From: an uncultured Porphyromonadaceae bacterium
Lineage (GTDB): Bacteria > Bacteroidota > Bacteroidia > Bacteroidales > Muribaculaceae
Direction of reading: 5' to 3'
DNA: 64,000 nucleotides
Assembly: GCA_900546365.1 (NCBI GenBank)
Contig: URCF01000002.1
Location: forward strand, 62,001 to 126,000
Shown one piece after another: positions 1 through 7,931 of the stretch. The position numbers were made by a program, and so were the translations under genes. The notes beneath the pieces are model-generated. The model saw only the letters and a program-made list of their open reading frames with translations. It ran no database searches and was not told the origin of the DNA. Numbering within the stretch: position 1 is the stretch's first letter; every line of letters begins with the position of its first letter.

Positions 1-663
1 CTGGCCGAGTTCACCGTCGAGACTCTTGGTAACGCCCCGCTCGCAGTGGCATACGATGCTGAAAACAACCCCATTTCGGAGCTAAATGACATCTCGCTCA
101 CATCGCACTACAAAGGCGAAGGCGAAGGATTTGTGGAATACCAGTTTATTGAGAACCTTGACATTGAGGAGATTCACATCTACCACAACTCCCACTTCAC
201 CGAAGCCAACACACTGCCCACCATCAAACTGCTGAGCAACGGCGAATGGATTGAAGCAGGTGTGCTTGACGCTGAGCGCACCATTGTGCCTGTGGACAAG
301 AGCCAGCGCCATGTCACCAAGCTGCGCATCTCATGGACCGATGGCAACGCTCCCGACCTCTACGAAGTGTATCCCGTTGGCCCCGAATACGTTCAACCCG
401 CCGATGAGTACACCGGCATCGAAGCCATAGAAGCCGGAGCCGCCAATGGCGTGAAATTCCGCATGGCCAACAACACTGTGACCATCGAAGCCGCTACCGT
501 CATCGTTTCGGTAGAGCTCACCGATGCCGCCGGACGACTGCTCGCCGGAGCCGCACCCGCATCCACACGCGCCGCGCTCCCCTGCACCGCCCCGATAGCC
601 ATCGCCACAGTGCACCTCGCCGACGGCACCACCCTCACCCGCAAACTCGCCGCCTCCCACTAA
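1..663 (+). CDS. C-terminal part of a large secreted protein
   Basis: The frame is open from the first base, so the start lies upstream and only the last 220 residues are visible. The middle part, rich in beta-strand-like segments (IEEIHIYHNSHF, IKLLSNGEWIEAG), resembles the carbohydrate-binding or discoidin-like modules at the end of Bacteroidales glycoside hydrolases. The last ~75 residues begin at GIEAIEAG, contain VELTDAAGRLL and end in a basic TRKLAASH. This is the layout of a type IX (Por) C-terminal sorting domain, although this copy is unusually alanine-rich. The catalytic domain is outside the window, so no enzyme activity is assigned. A strong terminator follows 26 bases after the stop. 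Confidence 0.6.
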   Translation: MAEFTVETLGNAPLAVAYDAENNPISELNDISLTSHYKGEGEGFVEYQFIENLDIEEIHIYHNSHFTEANTLPTIKLLSNGEWIEAGVLDAERTIVPVDKSQRHVTKLRISWTDGNAPDLYEVYPVGPEYVQPADEYTGIEAIEAGAANGVKFRMANNTVTIEAATVIVSVELTDAAGRLLAGAAPASTRAALPCTAPIAIATVHLADGTTLTRKLAASH

Positions 664-689
664 TCCGGAGGCATCCACCTTTACAAAAG

Positions 690-714
690 AGTCCGACCAT
701 GTCGGACTTTTTTT
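690..714 (+). terminator. Rho-independent terminator
   Basis: A perfect 8-base stem (AGTCCGAC / GTCGGACT) closes a 3-base loop and runs straight into seven T residues. It ends the transcript of the preceding secreted protein. Confidence 0.92.
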
Positions 715-771
715 ATACCCGCAAGAAGATAGATAGACTCAGGGCATTAATCGCATAGAGCATTGAATCTG

Positions 772-801
772 TTGCTTTTTCAAAAAAATATAGTAAATTT
801 G
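772..801 (+). promoter_or_regulatory. Bacteroidota-type promoter of the caspase operon
   Basis: TTG at 772-774, then 19 bases, then TAAATTTG at 794-801, matching the -33/-7 consensus TTTG-N19-21-TAnnTTTG. The first start codon downstream is at 1104, so the leader would be about 295 bases. Nothing else was recognised in the gene-free stretch 715-1103; no RNA family or open frame could be supported there. Confidence 0.65.
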
Positions 802-1103
802 CAACGGTTTGACAGAGGTCAACCATAAAATATCATTAAGCGTTTCTTGCTTTATCCGTTACTGAAAATCGCCAAAATTTATTCTGAAAGGGTAATGCAG
901 CTACAAACGCTCATGCGTGTCGTGTATCCACCCCTGCAATCAGGGATTTAGATATCCGATATGGCGTGGGGGTGTACTGTTTATTTTTCAGAATGGCGTT
1001 TGGCGATGCCACAGTAACAATAAACTGACATCGTTCCACGCTTATTTTTTTATAGTTATTTTTAGCCGACAGAAGGGAACGTGATAGAGGCAAAGCATTA
1101 ATC

Positions 1104-1631
1104 ATGAAACAATTATCATCATTATTGCTCTTAGCAAGCCTTATATCCATAGGCGGTTGCTCAGTGAACAAGGGCGCACAAGAGAGTCCGAAATCCGTGG
1201 TCAATCCCGGTGCTACGATTCAACCTGATTCGGTGGCTCACACAATTCTCGGAAGCGATGTTGAAGCCATTCTTTTTGCACCCGACTCCGTGTTGGTGGC
1301 GAAGATGGCTGAAACCACAAGCTCCACACGTTTTTCAAAAACGCAAACCTTCGAGCCGGTGACGCCTATGACCACAGTGGACAGCAATGACCTCAAGGCT
1401 TTGCAGATGCTTATATTAGCCGACGGCCACAATTACCACAATGATTCTATAATGGTGATGAGCCCCTGCATGCCGGCGATGCAGCTCAATTTTCACAAAA
1501 ATAATGCACAGGTGAAAATGACCGTATCATTTTCCGACCATACCTGGATGCTTGAAAAGGATGGAAAAGAGTTGCTGAACTTCAATTATACTATCGAGGA
1601 ACCGCTGAATAGAATCTATCACAAACTATAG
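1104..1631 (+). CDS. Uncharacterised lipoprotein, first gene of the caspase operon
   Basis: 175 residues. The start gives a classic lipoprotein signal: MKQ, a hydrophobic stretch and a lipobox ending SIGGC, so the mature protein would begin at Cys19 and be anchored in the envelope. The mature part has no family I recognise. Its C-terminal half has a conserved-looking core (MSPCMPAMQL, then VSFSDHTWML) that suggests a small beta-rich domain. It is first in a rightward series of six genes with gaps of 8-20 bases or small overlaps. Function unknown; a structural or accessory role next to the secreted caspase-like protease is inference from context. Confidence 0.8.
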   Translation: MKQLSSLLLLASLISIGGCSVNKGAQESPKSVVNPGATIQPDSVAHTILGSDVEAILFAPDSVLVAKMAETTSSTRFSKTQTFEPVTPMTTVDSNDLKALQMLILADGHNYHNDSIMVMSPCMPAMQLNFHKNNAQVKMTVSFSDHTWMLEKDGKELLNFNYTIEEPLNRIYHKL

Positions 1632-1641
1632 GAGGGAGATT

Positions 1642-2784
1642 ATGAGAAATAGACTTTTAACATCAGTCACAGCACTGATGCTGACATCTATGGCTGCCAC
1701 TTCGCAAATAATGCATGCGGTGGTGTTCTGCGACACAGATGACGCAAAAATCGGCAAAGCCGTGGAGGTGGACCATGACAATCTGATCAAAGAGCTTGAA
1801 TGCTATGCCACATTTATCGATTACGATATTTGCCTGTATGAATACTCTGGTGAAGACTGCAGCAAAGGGATGTTGCTTCAAGCCCTTGATGAGCTTGAAA
1901 TCGCGCCGGAAGATATAGTTGTATTTTGCTATTCCGGCCATGGGACAAGAGCGATGAACAATGAGAACGACCCATTTCCACAGATGTGCCTTGGATCCTC
2001 ACTTGACAGCGAATTTGTTCCGTTGCAATTCGCCATCAACAAGCTCAATGCCAAAAATCCCAAACTGCTGGTTTCATTCACCAATTGCTGCAACAAAGAG
2101 AGCGATATGGTCACAATCAAACCGTTGCTCGCTCAGGCCAATGGCCCTACATCGCTATCGGAGGTGAACACCGATGCGTTCAAAAAACTCTTTGCCGAAA
2201 CATCGGGACAGGCCATAATCACCAGCAGCAAAGCAGGAGAATACTCATGGTGCTCGCCCACAATAGGAGGCTTGTTTATAACCGACCTGCTTGATGTGCT
2301 TTATCTTGTGGGACAGGACAAAATAAAACCGACATGGGAGGATGTGTTTGAAAACGCAAGGGCCAAGACTGCAGCCCGCACCATCACTACCAGTATAGCT
2401 CCATACAAAGCCACACAAACACCTTATTATAAAATAGTGCCCGGAGATGCAACCCCTAAGGATGACAAACGCGATAAAGTAACTGACAACAAAGACAAAG
2501 TGAGAGAAAATGACCCGCTTGCCGCAAGTCTTAATGACCTTGTGGATAAATCTTTGTCAACCGATGCCCGCTTGGGTATGATACCGTTTGTGCTCAGCAA
2601 ATATTTTGCCGCCAACGGCAAAGTAAGAACCCTTGGCCGCAACGGCATGACAGTGGATTATGAGCCGGCACAGGAGTTTTTACGGAGAATTGTGCTCTCG
2701 CGCCGTATAGCCAAAATTGCAGTGGTGAAGCGTGATGGCAACGATAAGCATAAAGAGATCAGCATCCATGAAATTAATAATTGA
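1642..2784 (+). CDS. Exported caspase-family (C14-like) cysteine peptidase
   Basis: 380 residues with an N-terminal hydrophobic signal ending near ATSQ (residues 1-22). The caspase fold is indicated by a first strand with an Asp-rich turn (AVVFCDTDDAKIGKA, 26-40), the strand DIVVFCYSGHGTR with catalytic His100, and the strand KLLVSFTNCCNKES with Cys149/Cys150. Residues after ~265 include a Lys/Asp-rich linker and a small C-terminal domain. The usual Asp-x-Cys before the nucleophile is replaced by Thr-Asn-Cys-Cys, so which Cys is catalytic is uncertain. Bacterial caspase-like proteins of defence systems are normally cytosolic; a signal peptide places this one in the periplasm or outside. It sits 10 bases after the lipoprotein gene and 15 bases before the next gene. 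Substrate unknown. Confidence 0.85.
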   Translation: MRNRLLTSVTALMLTSMAATSQIMHAVVFCDTDDAKIGKAVEVDHDNLIKELECYATFIDYDICLYEYSGEDCSKGMLLQALDELEIAPEDIVVFCYSGHGTRAMNNENDPFPQMCLGSSLDSEFVPLQFAINKLNAKNPKLLVSFTNCCNKESDMVTIKPLLAQANGPTSLSEVNTDAFKKLFAETSGQAIITSSKAGEYSWCSPTIGGLFITDLLDVLYLVGQDKIKPTWEDVFENARAKTAARTITTSIAPYKATQTPYYKIVPGDATPKDDKRDKVTDNKDKVRENDPLAASLNDLVDKSLSTDARLGMIPFVLSKYFAANGKVRTLGRNGMTVDYEPAQEFLRRIVLSRRIAKIAVVKRDGNDKHKEISIHEINN

Positions 2785-2799
2785 CAACACTATTGAATC

Positions 2800-3441
2800 A
2801 TGAAAAAATTTGCATTATTAATCATATTCGCTTTTTCCGCCTTTGGACAAATATATGCCCAATCGGTGGACCTCACAGAAGAAGAAAAGGAAACCTTGAC
2901 ACGCCGCATTGAAGAAAAACTTGATGATTTCCAGTACTTCCTTCAAACTATGGCCGACAAGCGCAACTCACAAGAAGTCAGGAACAATGCCAAATCATCA
3001 AATATGAAATTGTTCATTGGCAATTGTGAGCCATACACAGGATACCACGAATGGACCAACCAAGAGATTAAATATCCGGCAGTGAAAATGGAGACATCAT
3101 CGCTCAACAGAAAGCAAAGGAGCAAACAGACCATGAAGCTGTATTTCAATAAAATCTTGGGTGGTATGGGTTATGCCAATATTCGTATCGAGAAGTCGGA
3201 AACCGTGGTTGTTTCAAATTTCCGAAAAATCGGAGAGGGGAAATACGAAGCGTTGGCCACATTCTATCAGGATTTTCAGGGGTTCCGCGAAAGAGGAACT
3301 GTCGGGTACAGCGACAAAACACAAAAACAGTGCAAGATACACATTGATTTGGTCACTATCGAAACTCCTGATGGCAACGAAAAGTATTGGGAGGTAAAAC
3401 TCGGTGACATGAAAGTATTGTCAACCGAGCGTCTTAAATAA
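2800..3441 (+). CDS. Secreted protein of unknown function in the caspase operon
   Basis: 213 residues. The N-terminus is a clear signal peptide (MKKFALLIIFAFSAFGQIYA, cleavage before QS). The mature part starts with a charged helix (EEEKETLTRRIEEKLDDF) and continues with alternating short strands. I see no catalytic motif and no lipobox. The shape (helix followed by beta-strands, about 190 residues) is compatible with an NTF2-like or SnoaL-like fold, but this is a guess. It is placed between the caspase gene and a lipoprotein gene with 15- and 8-base gaps, so co-transcription is very likely. Confidence 0.75.
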   Translation: MKKFALLIIFAFSAFGQIYAQSVDLTEEEKETLTRRIEEKLDDFQYFLQTMADKRNSQEVRNNAKSSNMKLFIGNCEPYTGYHEWTNQEIKYPAVKMETSSLNRKQRSKQTMKLYFNKILGGMGYANIRIEKSETVVVSNFRKIGEGKYEALATFYQDFQGFRERGTVGYSDKTQKQCKIHIDLVTIETPDGNEKYWEVKLGDMKVLSTERLK

Positions 3442-3449
3442 CAAAGATT

Positions 3450-4226
3450 ATGAAACAGTTGCGGTTTATAGCCGTCATGTTCACGCTCCTGAGCTGCACT
3501 CACAGCCATGGGCAAAAGCTTGGCAGCCCGTTCAACGAGCAGGTGCTCTCGGCTCATGTGCACAGCCTCGAGGAGTTCATATCCCGAATAAACGGGGAAA
3601 ATGTGTATCCTCTCGCTTCCGAGAATGACTCAGACAAAGTTCAAACCACAAGGTTTTCATTGTTTGACATTGACTTAATCAAACAGGCCGAAGACAGAGA
3701 GATGATGCTTGCACACGAAAAAGAGTTTGTGGACGCGCTCAAGGCATCCGGTGTGAAAATCAGCATGGCGAGTCCGCAGAGTTGGATTGCTTGCAACTTT
3801 GTCACAGAATACGAGGGGCGGGAGTGCAATCTGCGTCTTGATATGACAATGGAGGAGTTCAAACCCGGATATTGGCGTTGGGCCATATCGGATGTGCATG
3901 GACTTGAAACCGCCGGATTGCTCGGCAAGGCAACTGTTCTTCCGATTGACCCCATTGACCACGAACTTGGATTTATGACCATGGAACACTTTGTGGAAAC
4001 ATTTCATGATGAAATAGTTCATTCAAAATCAAGCAGAAAAGAGATTGACAATCTTTCGTTTTTTCTTGGACTGGCAATGAGCGGAAAACTAAAATTCAAA
4101 TATTGCCCCCGGATAGTGTTCCATAGTGTGCAGGTACCTGGATGGGAAATGTGTGTGGAGCGCATAAACCGCATAGAATCATCCAATTCCGGATGGCTCA
4201 TAACCGATTTCAAAAGAATAAACTAA
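3450..4226 (+). CDS. Putative lipoprotein of unknown function in the caspase operon
   Basis: 258 residues. The signal MKQLRFIAVMFTLLSC ends in a good lipobox (LLSC, Cys16), so the product is probably a lipoprotein. The mature part is mixed alpha/beta, with a segment (IACNFVTEYEGRECNLRLD) whose two cysteines could form a disulphide. No family recognised. It starts 8 bases after the previous stop. It is followed after a 20-base gap by a barrel-like protein; a longer version of that neighbour would have to overlap this gene by 85 bases, which is why the later start at 4247 is preferred there. Confidence 0.75.
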   Translation: MKQLRFIAVMFTLLSCTHSHGQKLGSPFNEQVLSAHVHSLEEFISRINGENVYPLASENDSDKVQTTRFSLFDIDLIKQAEDREMMLAHEKEFVDALKASGVKISMASPQSWIACNFVTEYEGRECNLRLDMTMEEFKPGYWRWAISDVHGLETAGLLGKATVLPIDPIDHELGFMTMEHFVETFHDEIVHSKSSRKEIDNLSFFLGLAMSGKLKFKYCPRIVFHSVQVPGWEMCVERINRIESSNSGWLITDFKRIN

Positions 4227-4246
4227 TCAATAACAACACAAACAAA

Positions 4247-5041
4247 ATGAAAAAACTAAAAAAGGTGATTTGTGCTATACTGATAGCAGCTTTCTCAGCC
4301 CCGACAATCCATGCGGATGATCATTTGTTTTTTAAAGGTGACCTACAGTCAGGAAACATGTGGACAATGATGCTGAACATGGGTATTGCCGCATGGATAA
4401 ACAACAGTGCCGGAGATTTTAGATACGACAGCTATTTTACGTTCAACGCAATCCATGATTCCGGATCACCCAGCACAAGCAGAACGTTCGGATTCAAACC
4501 TCATGATTTATTTGTTGATTATGGGACAGGTGTAAAAGTAGGTTACAAATCAGACAATGGAGGAGAATCATTTTTCAATTGGAATGCATACGGATCTTTT
4601 CATTACAAAGTAAGCTCATTTGCCATCAACACCATATTCAATGACCCTGAGAATAGAGATGAAAGATTGATGGTGAAAGAATATGACAATGCCATACACA
4701 AATTCCAAATTGGGATCGGTGCTTCTGCAATATTGGGATCGGAAGAATCAAAAGTCAGAGTGATAGTAGATGCAGGACTACGTTATAATATACCGTTCAT
4801 TTACAGTGGTGATTTATTTGATGGTGCCGGTAGCCTGAATTCCGGAGTCAGTCCGATTTTCAGCGTCACAGCAGCAGGGGCAAAACACTGGATGAAAAAA
4901 GTAGGACTACAGATAGGTTTCTGGATGGAGTTCGGAACATATAAGCTGTTCAAAGAAAGCAAATATTTTGATTCCACTCCTTATAAATTCACAACTGCAG
5001 GCATTAACTTCACATTTTGTCCATGGAAAAATCGATTATGA
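4247..5041 (+). CDS. Predicted outer-membrane beta-barrel protein
   Basis: 264 residues from the ATG at 4247, chosen because it produces a standard signal peptide (MKKLKKVICAILIAAFSA) and avoids overlap with the upstream gene. The mature sequence has alternating, aromatic-rich amphipathic strands (for example FNWNAYGSFHYKVSSFA and LQIGFWMEFGTYKLF) typical of small outer-membrane barrels. It does not end in the usual terminal aromatic residue (it ends WKNRL). The codon use is AT-rich compared with the core genes of the window. The stop codon overlaps the start of the next gene (ATGA), so the two are translationally coupled. Confidence 0.65.
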   Translation: MKKLKKVICAILIAAFSAPTIHADDHLFFKGDLQSGNMWTMMLNMGIAAWINNSAGDFRYDSYFTFNAIHDSGSPSTSRTFGFKPHDLFVDYGTGVKVGYKSDNGGESFFNWNAYGSFHYKVSSFAINTIFNDPENRDERLMVKEYDNAIHKFQIGIGASAILGSEESKVRVIVDAGLRYNIPFIYSGDLFDGAGSLNSGVSPIFSVTAAGAKHWMKKVGLQIGFWMEFGTYKLFKESKYFDSTPYKFTTAGINFTFCPWKNRL

Positions 5042-5868
5042 GGCTCATCTCTTTTGCAATATTATTATCCAGCCACATGGCTGTATGTGCTAAAGTGCCC
5101 GAAAAAACCAATACATTTATCAATTCGGTTGAAAACTTATCATCCATAAGTCCAAACGATGCCAACAGCGCTTCCATACTGACCACAAAAATAATAAATT
5201 GCTTTACCGGCAGCAGCACCAGCCAGGGAACTGACATTAATAATTCCGAGCTCTACTTTCTTGGGCTAAATAATGCCAAATTCTCTTCAAGGACTTATTC
5301 CCGACTGCTGAGAAAGTATATTTTTGATGACAAAACTCTTTTTTCAAAATATACGATTCATGACACGGAAATAATTAAAGCTCCTGATAGAAAAGACACG
5401 CCTCGCTTTTATTATACTTACGTTGAGACCAGCATAAACTATAATGGACGAGTTTATAAATATTGGCAGAGGTTCAGCGAGGATCACGAAAAATCATTAG
5501 TAAGGGATAAAGGCATCAATCAGATCATAACTCAAGAACAACCTTTTGATAAGAGAATCATTGTTGATGGTGACAAAAACACCATGACAGCAAAGCAACT
5601 ACATGACCTCGCAGCCGAATATTACACCCGCAAGGACTATACATCCGCTTATGACACATACAAAACTATCACCACGAAGTATGATTCCAATGCAGAAGGA
5701 TGGTACCGGTTAGCCATTATGACACGTATGAAAAAAGGTTGCAAATATTCGGATTATAAATCCGTGGCCAAATCATATATGAAAAAAGCACGCGATAGAG
5801 CTTCCGGAGAGCTTCTTCGCAAAGCTGAAGATGTATTATATTACTGGGAACACCCGAACTTTTATTAA
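5038..5868 (+). CDS. Secreted TPR-like protein, last gene of the caspase operon
   Basis: 276 residues from the ATG at 5038, which overlaps the upstream stop as ATGA and yields a signal peptide (MRLISFAILLSSHMAVCA). An alternative in-frame ATG at 5023 would add five residues. Residues ~180-276 contain helix pairs with the spacing of tetratricopeptide repeats (HDLAAEYYTRKDYTSAYDTY, then NAEGWYRLAIMTRMKKG). The N-terminal domain is unrecognised. The protein may bridge other members of this exported set, since TPRs bind proteins; that is inference. An inverted repeat 30 bases downstream ends the operon. Confidence 0.75.
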   Translation: MRLISFAILLSSHMAVCAKVPEKTNTFINSVENLSSISPNDANSASILTTKIINCFTGSSTSQGTDINNSELYFLGLNNAKFSSRTYSRLLRKYIFDDKTLFSKYTIHDTEIIKAPDRKDTPRFYYTYVETSINYNGRVYKYWQRFSEDHEKSLVRDKGINQIITQEQPFDKRIIVDGDKNTMTAKQLHDLAAEYYTRKDYTSAYDTYKTITTKYDSNAEGWYRLAIMTRMKKGCKYSDYKSVAKSYMKKARDRASGELLRKAEDVLYYWEHPNFY

Positions 5869-5897
5869 TACAACTTACTCCATCCCATTTAATTATA

Positions 5898-5927
5898 AGC
5901 ACGGCGACTCCGCGGAGCCGCCGTGCT
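5898..5927. terminator. Strong hairpin after the caspase operon
   Basis: AGCACGGCG pairs with CGCCGTGCT around a self-complementary centre (CTCCGCGGAG), giving a near-perfect 30-base hairpin. There is no T-run afterwards, so it may be a Rho-aided or processing structure rather than a classical terminator. Confidence 0.6.
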
Positions 5928-5983
5928 TGTCGCTAACTAAGCAAGGGGGTGCAAGAGAAAAAATCGGAAAAAATGATGAAAAA

Positions 5984-6015
5984 TTTGGTTTATAATATAA
6001 ACTACATTATCTTTG
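5984..6015 (+). promoter_or_regulatory. Promoter of the membrane protein/regulator pair
   Basis: TTTG at 5984-5987, 20 bases, TATCTTTG at 6008-6015: a full match to the Bacteroidota promoter. It sets the transcript start near 6022 and so favours the ATG at 6112 over any start upstream of about 6020. Confidence 0.85.
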
Positions 6016-6111
6016 CAACCTGAACAGAGCGGTAACGGCCGACCGCTCTTATTTAAAATCAACATGGTTTATATCATAAACCTATTTACAAACCCTCTAA
6101 TTCCTCAACAA

Positions 6112-6741
6112 ATGGAAGACAAAAAAATCAATGAAAGAGAAAGCATCGAGATTATCACTTCGATGATTGCCCGCACCAAGGAGCGGTATAACCTCGGCGA
6201 CGGAAACATTATGCTTATGTGGGGGTATCTCACCCTTGGCGTCAGTGCCTTGGTGTGGGTGCTTCTTGCTGTGACTCACAATCCCGCTGTCAACTGGCTG
6301 TGGTTTCTGATATGGATAGTAGGCGGTGTGGCCACTCCGATTATGGCCCGAAAGGAGGCAGTGAGAAAAGGGGTGAAAACCTACACCGACAAAATCATTT
6401 CCCGCTTGTGGTCGATAGTGGGGTACAGCGCGATAGCTTGCACACTTGCCTGCCTGGCATTGACGCTGGTATGCGGGGTAGATGGCTGGAGTGCGATGTT
6501 TGCTTTCGCTCTCATCATAGTTCCGTTTGCCGAAATTGCCAATGGAATCGTGCTCAATGAATCCTCCTATATATGGGGTGGGGCTATCGGTTTGGCGGCC
6601 GGTATATTCCTGACTTGCTGTATTGCGGGAAATGTGGCACTGGCGGCATCGTGGGTCATGCCACTGTTCATAACGGCATATATCTTCATGACTATTATCC
6701 CTGGCCATGTTATCAACCATAAAGCGAAACAGACTGTATGA
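6112..6741 (+). CDS. Six-helix membrane protein of unknown function
   Basis: 209 residues. The start at 6112 (MEDKKINERESIEII) leaves a hydrophilic N-terminus and a 90-base leader from the promoter. An upstream in-frame ATG at 6064 is possible but adds an odd hydrophobic tail. About six hydrophobic segments follow (for example LMWGYLTLGVSALVWVLLAV and WLWFLIWIVGGVATPI), with a conserved-looking MARKEAVRKGVKTY loop. The gene overlaps the next one by ATGA. In many Bacteroidetes such a membrane protein is co-transcribed with a small winged-helix regulator, and its level or activity may be controlled by it. Function unknown. Confidence 0.75.
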   Translation: MEDKKINERESIEIITSMIARTKERYNLGDGNIMLMWGYLTLGVSALVWVLLAVTHNPAVNWLWFLIWIVGGVATPIMARKEAVRKGVKTYTDKIISRLWSIVGYSAIACTLACLALTLVCGVDGWSAMFAFALIIVPFAEIANGIVLNESSYIWGGAIGLAAGIFLTCCIAGNVALAASWVMPLFITAYIFMTIIPGHVINHKAKQTV

Positions 6742-7019
6742 AAGAGCTTGATCCGCTGCTGCACTCGCAGCTACGACTTGCTGTGATGTCGATACTGATG
6801 AATGTTGACGAGGCTGATTTCGTTTATCTTAAGGATAAAACGGATGCTACAGCCGGCAACCTCAGTGTGCAGCTTGACAAACTATCTTCTGCCGGATATA
6901 TCTCTATGGAGAAAGGTTTTATGGGCAAGAAACCCCGCACTGTATGCCGTGTTACCGACAAAGGGCGCAAGGCGTTTGAGGCGTATGTTGCGGCACTGAG
7001 AGAGTATCTCCACCTATAG
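6738..7019 (+). CDS. Small winged-helix transcriptional regulator
   Basis: 93 residues. The sequence fits a MarR/PadR-like winged helix of the HTH_34 type: an opening helix (LHSQLRLAVMSILMNVDEAD), the helix-turn-helix (YLKDKTDATAGNLSVQLDKL) and a wing (YISMEKGFMGKKPRTVCRVT). It lacks any sensor domain. It is translationally coupled (ATGA) to the membrane protein upstream, so it probably regulates that operon. A hairpin 21 bases downstream ends the transcript. Confidence 0.88.
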   Translation: MKELDPLLHSQLRLAVMSILMNVDEADFVYLKDKTDATAGNLSVQLDKLSSAGYISMEKGFMGKKPRTVCRVTDKGRKAFEAYVAALREYLHL

Positions 7020-7040
7020 CCTCAATCAATAATCGAGTTG

Positions 7041-7074
7041 TAGAGGGTGTATCAGAATTCTGATGCACCCTCTA
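7041..7074. terminator. Hairpin after the regulator gene
   Basis: TAGAGGGTG pairs with CACCCTCTA; inside it ATCAGAATTCTGAT is itself palindromic, so almost the whole 34-base element is double-stranded. There is no long T-run. The stretch 7075-7175 shows nothing else recognisable. Confidence 0.65.
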
Positions 7075-7175
7075 AACATAACAACGAAAGGATTCGCCTG
7101 GGAGTAATCAGGATTAATATAAACGGCGTCTTCATAGTCATATCCGGTCGTTTGCCCAAACTTTTAGCGAGAATA

Positions 7176-7224
7176 TTTGTTTGTGAAATAAAAAGCATAT
7201 AACTTTGCTATATAAATGATAGCA
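7176..7224 (+). promoter_or_regulatory. Toxin-antitoxin promoter with a probable operator
   Basis: TTTG at 7176-7179, 20 bases, TAACTTTG at 7200-7207. Overlapping the end of the -7 box and the start of transcription is an inverted repeat, TGCTAT (7206-7211), seven bases, ATAGCA (7219-7224). The ribbon-helix-helix antitoxin gene begins three bases later. This is the arrangement expected for autorepression by the toxin-antitoxin complex. Confidence 0.75.
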
Positions 7225-7226
7225 CT

Positions 7227-7481
7227 ATGGAAGCAGCAATAAACAGAAAGTCGGCAATGTTCCGGTTACGTACAGAATTGTTGGAACGCCTAAAGCTATT
7301 GGCAGCGAGAGATAATCGCAGCCTCAACAACTATGTAGAGACCATTTTAATGGAAGTGGCTTACAATACTCCCAATGCAACAACGGTGGCTGCGATGAAA
7401 GAAGCAGAAGATGAGTCAACCCTCACCAATGTCGATATGGATAGCTACGATTCGTTCCTTAGTTCATTAGGCGTTAAATGA
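7227..7481 (+). CDS. Ribbon-helix-helix antitoxin
   Basis: 84 residues. Residues ~5-48 form a ribbon-helix-helix DNA-binding domain (KSAMFRLRTELLERLKLLA then NRSLNNYVETIL). The acidic C-terminal half (EAEDESTLTNVDMDSYDSFL) is typical of the toxin-neutralising arm. Its stop overlaps the toxin start (ATGA), the usual layout of type II pairs. It probably represses its own promoter through the inverted repeat at 7206-7224. Confidence 0.85.
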   Translation: MEAAINRKSAMFRLRTELLERLKLLAARDNRSLNNYVETILMEVAYNTPNATTVAAMKEAEDESTLTNVDMDSYDSFLSSLGVK

Positions 7482-7753
7482 AAGAGATAAAGAGTGGCAA
7501 GCAGTTCAAGAAGGACTTGAAACGCTATGCCAATCAACCTAAGAAGCTACGGGAACTTTACAAGTTCGTAGATAATTATTTGAGAACAGGGGCTGAAATA
7601 CCGCCTGAATATCATGCGCATATTTTGGTCGGTGATTATGCCGGATATATGGAGTGCCATATTCAAGGCGATTATCTATTGATTTGGATTGATGTGGCTT
7701 CTGAGGTTGTAAAGTTAATTCGCCTAGGCAGCCACTCCGAGTTATTTGGCTAA
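7478..7753 (+). CDS. YafQ-family mRNA interferase toxin
   Basis: 91 residues, the full length of the family. YafQ toxins cut mRNA on the ribosome. The residues important in E. coli YafQ have counterparts: His46/His48 (EYHAHIL), His61 (ECHIQGDY), Asp65, Arg82, His86 and the terminal Phe90 (LIRLGSHSELFG). The tryptophan after the catalytic Asp is Tyr66 here. All other active-site positions look intact, so the toxin is probably active. It overlaps the antitoxin gene by four bases and is followed by a hairpin at 7865. Confidence 0.9.
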   Translation: MKEIKSGKQFKKDLKRYANQPKKLRELYKFVDNYLRTGAEIPPEYHAHILVGDYAGYMECHIQGDYLLIWIDVASEVVKLIRLGSHSELFG

Positions 7754-7820
7754 ACACCAACAAAAGAAGTTAAAGGGGCAGACTATTGGAAAATGTGGTA
7801 TCATTTTCCGAGAAGGCCTA

Positions 7821-7858
7821 CATTGGTAATATAGGGGGTATGTTGGCAACATATATAC
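7821..7858. repeat. Left copy of a 38-base direct repeat flanking the restriction island
   Basis: The sequence starts CATTGGTAATATAGGGGG and ends CATATATAC. A second copy at 10796-10832 has the same order and orientation, with one deletion and two or three substitutions (about 35 of 38 identical). The two copies enclose the nuclease operon. Both lie directly beside a stem-loop in the same relative position. They could be att-like remnants of an insertion or copies of a dispersed element. Confidence 0.8.
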
Positions 7859-7864
7859 GAAAAT

Positions 7865-7894
7865 AGGCTGTCTAACTTCATTGTTAGACAGCCT
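7865..7894. terminator. Perfect 12-base-stem hairpin between convergent operons
   Basis: AGGCTGTCTAAC, loop TTCATT, GTTAGACAGCCT: a perfect 12-base-pair stem. It lies between the rightward toxin-antitoxin pair and the leftward nuclease operon. On the minus strand it is followed by ATTTTCG, so it can serve both directions. Confidence 0.8.
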
Positions 7895-7931
7895 CTCGCT
7901 TTTGTCATTACATACTTTCAAGGACAAACTG

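Noticed and set aside
4142..4246. A longer start for the barrel protein of the caspase operon
   Set aside because: It overlaps the preceding gene and hides the signal peptide that begins at 4247.
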